Positions 35,857 through 44,523 of a stretch of DNA of 64,000 nt are shown here, in pieces; position 1 is the first letter of the stretch; the number at the start of each line of letters is the position of its first letter. The DNA comes from Paenibacillus sp. S150 (lineage in GTDB: Bacteria > Bacillota > Bacilli > Paenibacillales > Paenibacillaceae), in assembly GCF_019352175.1 (NCBI RefSeq), contig NZ_JACBYI010000001.1, forward strand, positions 124,001-188,000, read 5' to 3'. The position numbers and the translations under genes are program-made. The notes under the pieces are model-generated. The model saw nothing but the letters and a program-made list of their open reading frames with translations. It did no database searches and was not told the DNA's origin.

Positions 35857-37719
35857 TCAGCTTACATTATTCTGTACAAACTGATGCTGGTACATCTCGA
35901 AATAGAATCCTTTTTTGCCCAGCAGCTCTTCATGCGTGCCTTGCTCCATAATTTCCCCGTCCTGCACAACGAGTATCGCATCCGCCTCCCGGATGGTGCT
36001 TAGCCGGTGGGCAATTACGAAGCTGGTCCGGCCCTTCATCAGCGTTCTCATCGCTTCCTGGATATGCAATTCTGTTCTGGTATCCACGTTGCTCGTTGCC
36101 TCGTCCAGAATCAGAATGGAAGGATTGGCCAGCACAGCGCGGGCAATCGTCAGCAGCTGCCGTTGTCCCTGGCTTAAGTTCCCGCCCTCCGCATTCAGGT
36201 ACGTATCATAGCCGTCCGGCAGCTTGCGGATGAACGCGTCGGCATTGGCCAGCCGCGCCGCCTCCTCAATCTCCTGATCTGCAGCTTCCAGGCGGCCGTA
36301 ACGGATGTTATCGCGGATCGACCCGGAAAATACGTAGGCATCCTGTAAAACCAGACCGATCTGCTCTCTCAGCACCCTTTTGTCCAATTCACCGATGTCT
36401 TCTCCGTCAATGAGAATCCGGCCCGACTGAATGTCATAGAATCGTGTCAGAAGATTGATAATCGTTGTTTTCCCCGCCCCTGTCGGGCCGACGAGAGCCA
36501 AGACCTGGCCGGGCTTTGCGTGCAGAGAGAGGTTTTTCAGTACAGCAACATCCGGTTTATAGCGGAAGCAGACCTGCTCAAATACAACCTCGCCCCTGAT
36601 GCGGCAATTCATTCCGGCCTCCGGCTCCTCCGCCATCTCGGGCTGCTGGTCCAGCACCTCAAATACACGCTCCGCTCCGGCAATCGCGGATTGAAACAGA
36701 TTGTACTGGTTGGCCAGCTGATTGATCGGCTGGCTGAACTGGTTGGAATAATTCAGAAAGCTGACAATGACGCCAATGGTAATCAGCTCATGGTAAGCAA
36801 ATATGCCGCCGAAAACCGCGATGACCAGAAAGGTCAAATTGCGCATCGTGTTCATCATCGGTCCCACGGAACCGGAAAGGCTTTGCGCTTTCACGCTGAC
36901 TGACCGCAGCCGTTCGTTGATCTCGCGAAATTGTTCAACCGATTGGGCTTCCCTTCCGAATACCTTAATGACTTTCAGGCCCGAGATGCTCTCCTGAACG
37001 AAGCCGTTCACCTCTCCAAGAAGCTGCTGCTGCTCCGAGAAGAACCGGCGGGTATGAACCGTTACTTTCTTAATGCTGAACGTAATGAGCGGAACGGTCA
37101 GAATTGTAATGAGCGTCATCCAGACGCTTAAGCTGAGCATCATTCCAATGCTGCCCGCAAGCATCAGGACGCTTGCAATAAGCTGAACAACGGTTTGATT
37201 CAGCGTGTTGGAGACATTGGCGATATCGTTGACGGCTCTGCTCATCAGCTCGCCGTGCGTCCTTTGATCAAAGAACGATACCGGCAGCCGCTGATATTGC
37301 TCGAATAGTTCCTGCCGCATATGCTGCACGGTATTCTGGGACAGGCTTGAAGCCATGTATTGCTGAACCCAGGTGAAGAACGCGCCCAGCGCATACACTC
37401 CGAACAGGATCAGGCCCATACGGACCATCCCGTCAAAATGACCCGGAACAATAAAGTCATCGAACAGCTTGCCGATGATATAGGGGCCGATGAGCGAAAG
37501 TCCGGTCGTTAGCACCGTACAAAGAATAACCCAGACGAGCGCCCGCCGCTCAAGCCGCAAATAGCCCCCGATTCTCCGCAGCGTTCCCCGCGCATCCTTT
37601 GATCTTACCTTTGGCGCGCCTCCCTGCAGATGACCCGGCCCTTGGCGGAAGCCCATCTGATCGAATCTCTGGGGCATTTTGCCCGGGGTGGATGGATTGG
37701 AATGATTACTGTCCGGCAT
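35857..37719 (-). CDS. ABC exporter half-transporter, canonical ATPase site (LmrD/BmrD type)
   Basis: Membrane protein of 620 residues: a six-helix exporter domain (about 55-345) fused to an ATPase domain (about 375-610). The ATPase shows Walker A GPTGAGKTT, the variant signature LSQGQRQLLTIARA and Walker B ILILDEATSNVD with the catalytic Glu intact. The LSQGQ signature marks the LmrD/TM288-like half of heterodimeric multidrug exporters. It overlaps the partner gene by 14 bases and should assemble with it. The N-terminus is extended by about 45 polar residues. It probably exports drugs or lipophilic compounds. Confidence 0.93.
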   Translation of the reverse strand: MPDSNHSNPSTPGKMPQRFDQMGFRQGPGHLQGGAPKVRSKDARGTLRRIGGYLRLERRALVWVILCTVLTTGLSLIGPYIIGKLFDDFIVPGHFDGMVRMGLILFGVYALGAFFTWVQQYMASSLSQNTVQHMRQELFEQYQRLPVSFFDQRTHGELMSRAVNDIANVSNTLNQTVVQLIASVLMLAGSIGMMLSLSVWMTLITILTVPLITFSIKKVTVHTRRFFSEQQQLLGEVNGFVQESISGLKVIKVFGREAQSVEQFREINERLRSVSVKAQSLSGSVGPMMNTMRNLTFLVIAVFGGIFAYHELITIGVIVSFLNYSNQFSQPINQLANQYNLFQSAIAGAERVFEVLDQQPEMAEEPEAGMNCRIRGEVVFEQVCFRYKPDVAVLKNLSLHAKPGQVLALVGPTGAGKTTIINLLTRFYDIQSGRILIDGEDIGELDKRVLREQIGLVLQDAYVFSGSIRDNIRYGRLEAADQEIEEAARLANADAFIRKLPDGYDTYLNAEGGNLSQGQRQLLTIARAVLANPSILILDEATSNVDTRTELHIQEAMRTLMKGRTSFVIAHRLSTIREADAILVVQDGEIMEQGTHEELLGKKGFYFEMYQHQFVQNNVS

Positions 37720-39460
37720 AAGGCACCTCCTGCATGCCGAATTGAGACTGGTAGATCTCCTGGTAGACCTCGCAGCTCTTCAATAATTCTTCATGGGTAC
37801 CACTGCCTGCTATCATGCCCCCGTCTATGACGAGGATCTTCTGCGCATCGGCCACGGACGAGATTCGCTGCGCAATCAAGAACGTGATGGTGTCCTTCAT
37901 GACCTCTCTCAAGGCCGTGCGGAGCTGTCTTTCCGTCCTTGAATCCAAAGCGCTCATGCTGTCGTCCATAATTAAAACCGGCGGCTTGACGAGCAGCGCC
38001 CGAGCGATAGAGATCCGCTGCTTCTGTCCCCCGGACAAATTGACGCCCTTCTGCCCCAGCTGGGTATCATAGCCTCCGGGAAGTCTGGAGATAAATTCAT
38101 GCGCTTGAGCGGTCTTTGCCGCCGCCTCAACCTCCTCTTGCGCCGCACCGGGCTTGCCAAAGGAAATATTGTCCCGGATCGTTCCGCTGAACAGAAACGA
38201 CTCCTGAAGAATCATCCCGATCCGGCGCCTCAGCTCAAGCAGCGGAAGCTCGCGAATGTCCTGCCGGTCCATTTGAATCGAACCGGACGTGACGTCATAC
38301 AGCCGGGGAATCAACTGGACGAGCGTTGTTTTGCCGGACCCCGTGGCCCCGATAATGGCAACGGTCTCTCCGCGGCTCGCTTCGATGCTAATATTCCGCA
38401 GTACCAGATCCTTGGGATCGGACGAGCCGTTATAGGAAAAAGATACCCGTTCCAGCTTCACCTGCCGGCCCGGCAGATAAATGTCCGTCCCCGGAGCTGC
38501 GTCTTCAATATGGGGCCGTGCCGTTAACACTTCCCGGATGCGCTTCGCCGATACTCTGGCCTGTGAAACGTTCATCAGCAGCCCGCTTACCATAAGCAGC
38601 GAAGACAACACCTGTACAACGTAGTTTACAAAAGCCACCAGATCCCCGGCCTGAACGGAGCCTATTGACACCTGATTCCCGCCGTACAACAGGATTGCAA
38701 CCAGACAGGCATTCATAATGAGCGTTACTACCGGTGAGTTTAGCGCGATAAACCGGGCCGCCCGAATGGAGACCCGTGTGTAATCCATGTTGACCTCACG
38801 GAACCGCTTGGTCTCGTAACCGGTTCTGACGAATGCTTTTACCACCCGGATGCCTGCCAGGTTCTCTTGAATTCTCGTATTCACGGCATCCAGCTTCGCC
38901 TGAACCGCCGAAAAAATCGGCGTGGAGAAGCGGATCAGCACAACGAGGACTGCGATCAGGAGAATAAGCGTGCCTAACAGGATCAGACCCAGCCTAAGAT
39001 TGATCAACAGGGCCATAACTACGCTGCCGATCAGCAGGCTTGGCGCCCGGACGAGACCTTGAAGCCCCATCTGCAGCAGGTTCTGCACTTGAACGACATC
39101 GCTTGTCATGCGAGTCATAAGCGATCCCGACTGGAGCATATCCACATTTTCGAACGAAAAGGTCTGCACCTTCGTAAAAAGGGCCTCACGAACGTCGGCG
39201 CCGAAGTTCTGCGAGGCCCGGCTGGCAAAGAGATTGCACAGGACACCGGTTGCCAGGGAGAGAAAGGCCACCGCAAGCATCGTAAAACCTGTTCGTTCAA
39301 TCACGCTGAGATTGCGGTCCACGATGCCGAAATCGACGATATGCGCAGCCAGGGCCGGCTGAAGCAGATCAAAAAAAACCTCCAGCATCATAAAGAGCGG
39401 GCCGAGAATCATAAATTTCAAATATGGCTTCAGATAGCTTTTTAATCCCCGCATATTCAA
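37706..39460 (-). CDS. ABC exporter half-transporter, degenerate ATPase site (LmrC/BmrC type)
   Basis: Membrane protein of 584 residues with six exporter helices (about 15-310) and an ATPase domain (about 340-575). Walker A is GATGSGKTTL and the signature is the standard LSGGQKQRISIARA. Walker B reads VLIMDDSMSALD, so the catalytic Glu is replaced by Asp, as in the non-hydrolysing half of heterodimeric exporters such as LmrCD and TM287/288. Together with the next gene it forms one exporter. Its start overlaps the stop of the small upstream gene by four bases. Confidence 0.93.
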   Translation of the reverse strand: MNMRGLKSYLKPYLKFMILGPLFMMLEVFFDLLQPALAAHIVDFGIVDRNLSVIERTGFTMLAVAFLSLATGVLCNLFASRASQNFGADVREALFTKVQTFSFENVDMLQSGSLMTRMTSDVVQVQNLLQMGLQGLVRAPSLLIGSVVMALLINLRLGLILLGTLILLIAVLVVLIRFSTPIFSAVQAKLDAVNTRIQENLAGIRVVKAFVRTGYETKRFREVNMDYTRVSIRAARFIALNSPVVTLIMNACLVAILLYGGNQVSIGSVQAGDLVAFVNYVVQVLSSLLMVSGLLMNVSQARVSAKRIREVLTARPHIEDAAPGTDIYLPGRQVKLERVSFSYNGSSDPKDLVLRNISIEASRGETVAIIGATGSGKTTLVQLIPRLYDVTSGSIQMDRQDIRELPLLELRRRIGMILQESFLFSGTIRDNISFGKPGAAQEEVEAAAKTAQAHEFISRLPGGYDTQLGQKGVNLSGGQKQRISIARALLVKPPVLIMDDSMSALDSRTERQLRTALREVMKDTITFLIAQRISSVADAQKILVIDGGMIAGSGTHEELLKSCEVYQEIYQSQFGMQEVPYAGQ

Positions 39461-39756
39461 GCCCCTTCTGCATTCCCGGTCTGCGGCCCCTCATTCTCCA
39501 TCCGCCGTAGCTCAAAGTGCCGGGTATACTCGTCAATGACAAGTTCAATCGCTTTGAGTTCTCCTAGTAAAACCGGTTTGATCTCCTGATATTCCGGCGC
39601 ATCAACCTGCTGCTTCAAAGTCCTCCGTTTGACCTCAAGCACACTCAGAAATTCAAGCGCCCGCCCGCGGCGGAAGGTTTTCGCACCGTGATGAGGGTTC
39701 GGCCCTTTGTGCCTGCCTTCACACTCCTTATCCCCTATATCCAAATTTCCCCTCAT
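39457..39756 (-). CDS. Small hypothetical protein, first gene of the exporter operon
   Basis: This is a charged cytoplasmic protein of 99 residues, with no membrane segment or signal peptide. The first 35 residues are rich in Gly, Lys and His (GPNPHHGAKTFRRGRALEFL); the rest looks helical (VKRRTLKQQVDAPEYQEIKPVLLGELKAIELVIDEY). I do not recognise a family. It has a good AAAGGAG site, overlaps the exporter gene by four bases and lies just downstream of the shared TGTATACA operator. It is therefore a real gene, probably an accessory or regulatory factor of the exporter. Confidence 0.8.
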   Translation of the reverse strand: MRGNLDIGDKECEGRHKGPNPHHGAKTFRRGRALEFLSVLEVKRRTLKQQVDAPEYQEIKPVLLGELKAIELVIDEYTRHFELRRMENEGPQTGNAEGA

Positions 39757-39771
39757 AACCCATCACTCCTT

Positions 39772-39789
39772 TGTATACAAATGTATACA
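39772..39789. promoter_or_regulatory. TGTATACA operator between exporter and TetR genes
   Basis: TGTATACA-AA-TGTATACA is an 18-base site made of two self-palindromic octamers. It lies 16 bases upstream of the small exporter-operon gene, next to its ribosome binding site. A TetR-family repressor gene starts about 215 bases away on the other strand, so this is probably its operator. Confidence 0.65.
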
Positions 39790-39923
39790 TCGAGATGCAG
39801 AATGTCAATGCACAATTGTAAACATTGCAGCTTAACACTGCAGCCCGGATACCGCCCCCTTTCAGTTTCCAATCAGTGAACGGGACGGATACAGCTCCGC
39901 ATTTAATTGCTCATTGTGCAATT

Positions 39924-39952
39924 TTGCTCATTGGGTAAAAATATGCTTTAAT
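39924..39952 (+). promoter_or_regulatory. Possible promoter of the TetR-MMPL operon
   Basis: TTGCTC and TTTAAT lie 17 bases apart, about 55 bases upstream of the TetR start. TTGCTCATTG occurs twice, 17 bases apart, across the -35 region. The match to consensus is only moderate. Confidence 0.35.
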
Positions 39953-40005
39953 AAATAGAGTTCAGAGCTTTTGTTATGTACTTAAGAAAGGAGGGCGTTT
40001 GGAAC

Positions 40006-40623
40006 TTGAACCCCAAAGTGACATTGCGGGACAAAAAAAAGGAAGCCACTGCCTATGGCTTGGCGGCGGCCGCCTTTGAGCTTGCGCTTGAACGGGGGAT
40101 GGACGGCTTCATCGTCGATGATGTTGTCCGGAAGGCCGGTTTTTCCCGGCGGACCTTTGCCAATTACTTCTCGTGCAAAGAGGATGCGGTGGCGGCGTAT
40201 TTTTTGGTCAGCGTTTCAAGTCAGGATAAGAAAGTGCTGTTTGCGGATTTGCCGCCGGATGCCCCCCCGCTGGATGCGCTCTACAGCCTGCTCAAAATGC
40301 AGTTCACCTCCGAGTTTCTGCATAAATTGCGGCAGTTCGTATCGCTCGCCAATCAGTATCCGTCGCTGGAGCCTTATATCCTCAGCGTATTCCGCCGGCT
40401 GCAGATCGCCGCTCAGGAGATGCTCGAACAGTTCTCCCATGGGCGGTATGCCGACGGATATACCCATCTTCTTGCCGGCGCCGTCTACGGAGCGTTCGTG
40501 CCCATTCTGGACGGACGGCTCAATGTCCTGCTGCCCGGCGAAGTGCAGGATGAACGCTCCGGTGCCATATCGTTCGATCAGTATTTGAATTCCATGTTTG
40601 CTTATTTGCGCAACGGCTTCTAA
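40006..40623 (+). CDS. TetR/AcrR family regulator
   Basis: Cytoplasmic repressor of 205 residues. The TetR helix-turn-helix is at about 18-60 (AFELALERGMDGFIVDDVVRKAGFSRRTFANYF, split as usual), and the ligand domain is divergent. I chose TTG at 40006, nine bases after AAAGGAGGGC, over the in-frame ATG at 39976 that lacks a site. The MMPL gene follows after 28 bases. The gene is divergent from the exporter operon, and the TGTATACA site between them makes it the likely controller of both efflux systems. Confidence 0.9.
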   Translation: MNPKVTLRDKKKEATAYGLAAAAFELALERGMDGFIVDDVVRKAGFSRRTFANYFSCKEDAVAAYFLVSVSSQDKKVLFADLPPDAPPLDALYSLLKMQFTSEFLHKLRQFVSLANQYPSLEPYILSVFRRLQIAAQEMLEQFSHGRYADGYTHLLAGAVYGAFVPILDGRLNVLLPGEVQDERSGAISFDQYLNSMFAYLRNGF

Positions 40624-40651
40624 ACCAGAGATAAAAAGGAGAAACCATCAC

Positions 40652-43102
40652 ATGTCTACATTTCTGTACCGATTGGGAAAATCGGCTTATTCCAAGCCAT
40701 GGTACTTCCTCATAGCCTGGATTGTTATTCTCGGTGTAGTAGGCGCCCTGCTCGGCGTCAATGGCATCCAGTCCAGCTCCGAAATGAAAATTGAAGGCAC
40801 GGAATCGCAAAAAGTGCTGGATATGCTGGCCGAAGAGCTTCCCGCCGCTGCCGGCGGACAGGCGAGCGTCGCTTTTACCGCGCCGGACGGAGAACGTCTG
40901 GACACGCCGGAACGGCTAGCCCTGATCCAGAAGGCCATCAATGATGTCTACAGCATGGACTATATCATCAACCCTGCCGAACTGGCAGCTCAAGCGGCTG
41001 CGGCTGCGGGGCAAGCTGCCGGTGAGGACCCGTCAGCCGCCGCTGGCGGACAGGCGGCAGCAGATCCTTCAGCCGCCGCCGGGCAAGCTTCTGCCGCAGG
41101 CCAGTCTGGTGCGGCAGACCCGTCAGCCGCCGCTGGCCAGACGGATGCCGGCCAAGCGGCTCAAGCGGCCGCGGCAGCTCCTTACGGACCGCTGATGGCT
41201 GACGGCGTTCCGGTTCCCGGCGTCATGCTGTCCGCCGACGGCAGCATCGCCCTGTTCCAGTTCCAATTCACCGTTCAACAGACCTCCCTGCCCGCTTCCG
41301 TACCGGATAACGTCATCCAGGCCGTGACCGAGGTCGAGCAGGCAGGCTCCGGCATCACAGCCATTCCGAGCGATTCGCTGAAGAGCACGCCATCCATCGG
41401 ATCGACGGAGGCGGTCGGCGTTGTCGTCGCCGCCGTGGTGCTGTTCATTACACTCGGCTCGGTCGTTGCCGCCGGGCTGCCGCTGATTACCGCGCTCCTC
41501 GGCGTCGCGATCAGCGTCGGAGGCGCTTTTGCCTTCTCGAATATCATCCAGATGAATGACATTACGCCGATACTCGCCGTTATGATCGGCCTGGCTGTCG
41601 GCATCGACTACTCGCTGTTTATCGTGAACCGGCAGCGCCGGTTGATTCTTGACGAGAATTTAAGCGCCCGCGAAGCGGCAAGCCGGGCGGTCGGCACCGC
41701 CGGCAGCGCCGTATTCTTCGCCGGGTTGACCGTCATTATCGCCCTGTGCGGCATGCTGGTCATCGGCATCGGATTTTTGTCGACCATGGCTCTGGTTGCC
41801 GCAGTCAGCGTGCTGATTACCGTCCTGCTGGCGCTGACCCTGCTGCCTGCGCTGCTGGGTCTGGTCGGCGAACGGATCTGCACCGCCAAGGCCCGCACAA
41901 AAAAAGCCGCCTCCGCAAGCAAGGCCCGCAACGGATTCTCACACCGCTGGGCGAACGCCACGGTGAAATACCGCTGGGTCATCATTATTCTGGTGATTCT
42001 GGTTCTTGGAACGGCGGCGATTCCGGTAACCAAAATGGAGCTGGGCATTCCGTCCGGCGCTTCGGCCAACCTGGATACCCCGGCACGGCAAAGCTATGAC
42101 ATCATCTCCAAAGGCTTCGGCGAAGGCTTCAACGGACCGCTGCTGCTGGTGGCTCAGCCAAACAACCCGTCCGATAAAATTTCCATGGAGACGCTGGGCA
42201 GGCTGGTGCAGGATCTGCAAATGCATGATAACGTCACGCTGGTGTCCCCAATGGGCGTCAACGCGACCGGCGATATCGCCATCATCAGTCTGATCCCGAA
42301 AACCGGCCCGACGGATACGGAGACAAGAGAGCTGGTGCAGGATCTGCGCGACCCCGCTTCCAGTCTCGCATCCGGGAGTGATGTCACGCTTGGCGTGACC
42401 GGCTTCACCGCCATTAACATTGATATGTCTTCCAAGCTTTCCGACGCTTTCCCTGTGTATATCGGCATCATCGTTATTCTGTCGCTGATCATCCTGCTGC
42501 TCGTTTTCCGGTCGGTCATCGTTCCAATCAAGGCGACGGTCGGCTTTATTCTCAGCGTCCTCGCCACCTTCGGCCTGACCACCGCCGTTTACCAGTGGGG
42601 CTGGCTGCACTCCCTGTTTGGATTTGACACCGGAGGACCGCTGCTCAGCTTCATGCCGATTATGGTCACCGGCATTCTGTACGGGCTGGCGATGGATTAT
42701 CAGGTTTTCCTGGTCAGCTCCATGCGCGAGGCCTATGTCCACGGACGCCGTGGCAGCGAAAGTGTCGTTCACGGCTACGGTCTCGCGGGCCGCGTCGTGC
42801 TGGCCGCAGGTGTAATCATGGTTTCCGTCTTCGCCGGCTTCATCTTCGCGCCTGACGCGATGATCAAGCAGATCGGCTTCGCACTGGCCTTCGGCATCCT
42901 GATTGATGCCTTCATCATCCGGATGACGCTCGTTCCGGCCGTAATGGCGGTCTTCGGCGACAAGGCCTGGTGGCTTCCCAAATGGCTGGACCGTCTGCTT
43001 CCGAACCTCGATGTCGAGGGCGACAAGTTGATCGCCAAGCTCCAGGCTGAGGCCGGGAGCGGAGACAAGAAACAGGTGGAAACGGCTTCGCCGTCCTTAT
43101 AA
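40652..43102 (+). CDS. MMPL/RND family membrane transporter
   Basis: Transporter of 816 residues with about 11-12 membrane helices in two halves. GIDYSLFIVNRQRR and GLAMDYQVFLVSSMRE are the paired Asp-Tyr motifs of MMPL helices 4 and 10. It probably exports lipids or hydrophobic compounds, driven by protons. ATG 40652 follows AAAAAGGAG; a longer frame from 40598 overlaps the TetR gene and is unlikely. The first extracellular loop contains a low-complexity Ala/Gly/Gln insert (about residues 112-178) with three ADPSAAAG-type repeats. The last eight residues and stop (VETASPSL) are encoded by repeat B, which must have replaced the original 3' end. Confidence 0.92.
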   Translation: MSTFLYRLGKSAYSKPWYFLIAWIVILGVVGALLGVNGIQSSSEMKIEGTESQKVLDMLAEELPAAAGGQASVAFTAPDGERLDTPERLALIQKAINDVYSMDYIINPAELAAQAAAAAGQAAGEDPSAAAGGQAAADPSAAAGQASAAGQSGAADPSAAAGQTDAGQAAQAAAAAPYGPLMADGVPVPGVMLSADGSIALFQFQFTVQQTSLPASVPDNVIQAVTEVEQAGSGITAIPSDSLKSTPSIGSTEAVGVVVAAVVLFITLGSVVAAGLPLITALLGVAISVGGAFAFSNIIQMNDITPILAVMIGLAVGIDYSLFIVNRQRRLILDENLSAREAASRAVGTAGSAVFFAGLTVIIALCGMLVIGIGFLSTMALVAAVSVLITVLLALTLLPALLGLVGERICTAKARTKKAASASKARNGFSHRWANATVKYRWVIIILVILVLGTAAIPVTKMELGIPSGASANLDTPARQSYDIISKGFGEGFNGPLLLVAQPNNPSDKISMETLGRLVQDLQMHDNVTLVSPMGVNATGDIAIISLIPKTGPTDTETRELVQDLRDPASSLASGSDVTLGVTGFTAINIDMSSKLSDAFPVYIGIIVILSLIILLLVFRSVIVPIKATVGFILSVLATFGLTTAVYQWGWLHSLFGFDTGGPLLSFMPIMVTGILYGLAMDYQVFLVSSMREAYVHGRRGSESVVHGYGLAGRVVLAAGVIMVSVFAGFIFAPDAMIKQIGFALAFGILIDAFIIRMTLVPAVMAVFGDKAWWLPKWLDRLLPNLDVEGDKLIAKLQAEAGSGDKKQVETASPSL
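40984..41190 (+). repeat. Low-complexity repeat inside the MMPL gene
   Basis: A GC-rich stretch encodes Ala/Gly/Gln-rich protein with three variants of DPSAAAG. The repetition probably arose by slippage. It is in frame and not disruptive. Confidence 0.7.
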
Positions 43103-43133
43103 GGACGGTATCCGTTTCAGCGAGAAAGATAAG
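43076..43133 (+). repeat. Palindromic repeat B, copy 3, forming the end of the MMPL gene
   Basis: This copy is identical in all 58 bases to 10643-10700. The MMPL reading frame enters it at GTG GAA ACG and ends at TAA 43100-43102, in the middle of the inner palindrome. Confidence 0.85.
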
Positions 43134-43152
43134 CCCGTCCGCCAATCCTTGA

Positions 43153-43196
43153 AGAGCAGAGCCTGCGGACAATATCTGCCGGCTCTGCTCTTTTTT
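43153..43196 (+). terminator. Intrinsic terminator of the TetR-MMPL operon
   Basis: AGAGCAGAGCC pairs with GGCTCTGCTCT around 17 bases and is followed by TTTTT. It lies 50 bases after the MMPL stop. Confidence 0.85.
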
Positions 43197-43520
43197 GTTA
43201 CAGCCCTGATAACGTCACCGTCACCTGGAAAGGATGCGTCCGTGCCCCGGCCATGCTGACTTTATCCGGTAAATCTCACGCGTATCTATGCCGTATGTTC
43301 AAGCAATGGGAGCAGCAAACGCCGCTGCAATTTAAACAGCGTTAAACTGCAGTATGCCGAGAATCTGCTGCTGCATTCCGACCGGGGCGTGCTTGATATC
43401 GCGCTGGAAGCCGGTTTTGGCAACCTGGGACATTTCTATAAATTGTTTAAAGCTCTGTTCGGACATACGCCGCAAAATCACCGCAAAATGCATCGGGCCA
43501 GATTAACGCCTTTAGTGTAA
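43197..43520 (+). pseudogene. Broken AraC-family regulator remnant
   Basis: The C-terminal DNA-binding part of an AraC regulator is split over two frames. The first piece, near 43265-43343, reads SGKSHAYLCRMFKQWEQQTP and runs into TAA at 43342. After a shift, the second (43345-43520) reads KLQYAENLLLHSDRGVLDIA and later GFGNLGHFYKLFKALFGHTP. Together they match the two helix-turn-helix units of the family. No start or sensor domain remains upstream, where the MMPL terminator lies. It is a dead 3' remnant, possibly left when this region was rearranged. Confidence 0.8.
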
Positions 43521-43563
43521 GCAGCAGCCTGTTCGATGTAAAAGGCAATACGAATTACGCGTC

Positions 43564-44487
43564 TTATTGTAAATATTGAGCGGCAAGCCCGGAGAGCGCG
43601 GCAAACTGCTCTTCGGACAGCTCCCTTTGACCAAGTTCATAGGTTCTGCCCAGAAAATCATATTTTGCCGAGCCGTATCTGTGGTATTTCAGCAGCTCAT
43701 GGCAGATGCCTCCGAGGCTGCCGACGAATTCGGCAATCTCAGCAATCGCCTCCGCTGAGTCATTGAAGCCGGGAATTACCGGGGTGCGGACGACAATTCT
43801 GCTTCTCTCGAACGAACGGCTCAGGCGTTCCAGGTTATCCCTAATCCGGTGCGGTGATACTCCTGTAAACTGAGTATGTGCCTTCTCGTTCAGCAATTTC
43901 AGATCGTAATGAATTATATCCAGATTCGGCAGCAATCTGCTGAAATGGTCCCAGGGGGAGTATCCGCAGGTTTCAATCGCTGTGTGGATTCTCCGCCGCT
44001 TCGCCCCGGCAAGCAGAGCTTCGGCAAACTCGATCTGCGCAGTGGCTTCTCCCCCGCTCAGAGTCAGGCCGCCTCCGGATCTTGTATAGAACATACTGTC
44101 CTGGTCGGCAATCTTCAGCACCTCTTCCACTGTCATCAAGCGGCCGTATACATCGAGGGATTTGGACGGGCAGACCAAAGTACAATCCAGACAACCCTGT
44201 ATACAGTCCCTGCGGTCAATCTTAACCTTCCCGCTGCCGCTATCTTTGGAGACGGCACTCCGTCCGCATGCCGAAAGGCACAACCCGCAAGCTTCCGTGC
44301 CGATGCATTTGCTTGCATCATAGTACATTTCCCTGGCGGCGAGCCACGATTCGGGATTGCTGCACCACTTGCAGCGCAGAGGACATCCCTTCATGAACAC
44401 AACGGTGCGGATGCCCGGCCCGTCATGCAGGGAATATCTTTGAATATTGAAGACGTTGCCTGTAACCGGCCCATGTTCCATTCCCAT
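43564..44487 (-). CDS. Glycyl-radical enzyme activase (radical SAM, with ferredoxin-like insert)
   Basis: S-adenosylmethionine-dependent activase of 307 residues that installs the glycyl radical on the adjacent enzyme. The radical SAM cluster motif is Cys35-x3-Cys39-x2-Cys42 in KGCPLRCKWCSNPES. A ferredoxin-like insert (about 55-105) has further Cys clusters (CIGTEACGLCLSAC and CIQGCLDCTLVCP) for two more 4Fe-4S clusters. The insert is typical of activases for eliminase-type glycyl radical enzymes such as CutC, HypD and IslA, and absent from pyruvate formate-lyase activase. GGGLTLSGGEATAQ is the SAM-binding GGE motif. It lies 36 bases downstream of the enzyme gene. Confidence 0.94.
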   Translation of the reverse strand: MGMEHGPVTGNVFNIQRYSLHDGPGIRTVVFMKGCPLRCKWCSNPESWLAAREMYYDASKCIGTEACGLCLSACGRSAVSKDSGSGKVKIDRRDCIQGCLDCTLVCPSKSLDVYGRLMTVEEVLKIADQDSMFYTRSGGGLTLSGGEATAQIEFAEALLAGAKRRRIHTAIETCGYSPWDHFSRLLPNLDIIHYDLKLLNEKAHTQFTGVSPHRIRDNLERLSRSFERSRIVVRTPVIPGFNDSAEAIAEIAEFVGSLGGICHELLKYHRYGSAKYDFLGRTYELGQRELSEEQFAALSGLAAQYLQ

Positions 44488-44523
44488 TCTCCATTCCCTC
44501 TGCCGTCTGTCCTGATTACAGCA

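Noticed and set aside
35857..39460. Lipid A or siderophore exporter
   Set aside because: The paired canonical and degenerate ATPase sites and the LSQGQ signature fit the LmrCD/BmrCD drug-exporter type, and no siderophore genes are nearby.
41939..42772. Open frame of 277 codons opposite the MMPL gene
   Set aside because: It is antisense to conserved MMPL membrane helices, and the product is polar and unlike any family I know.
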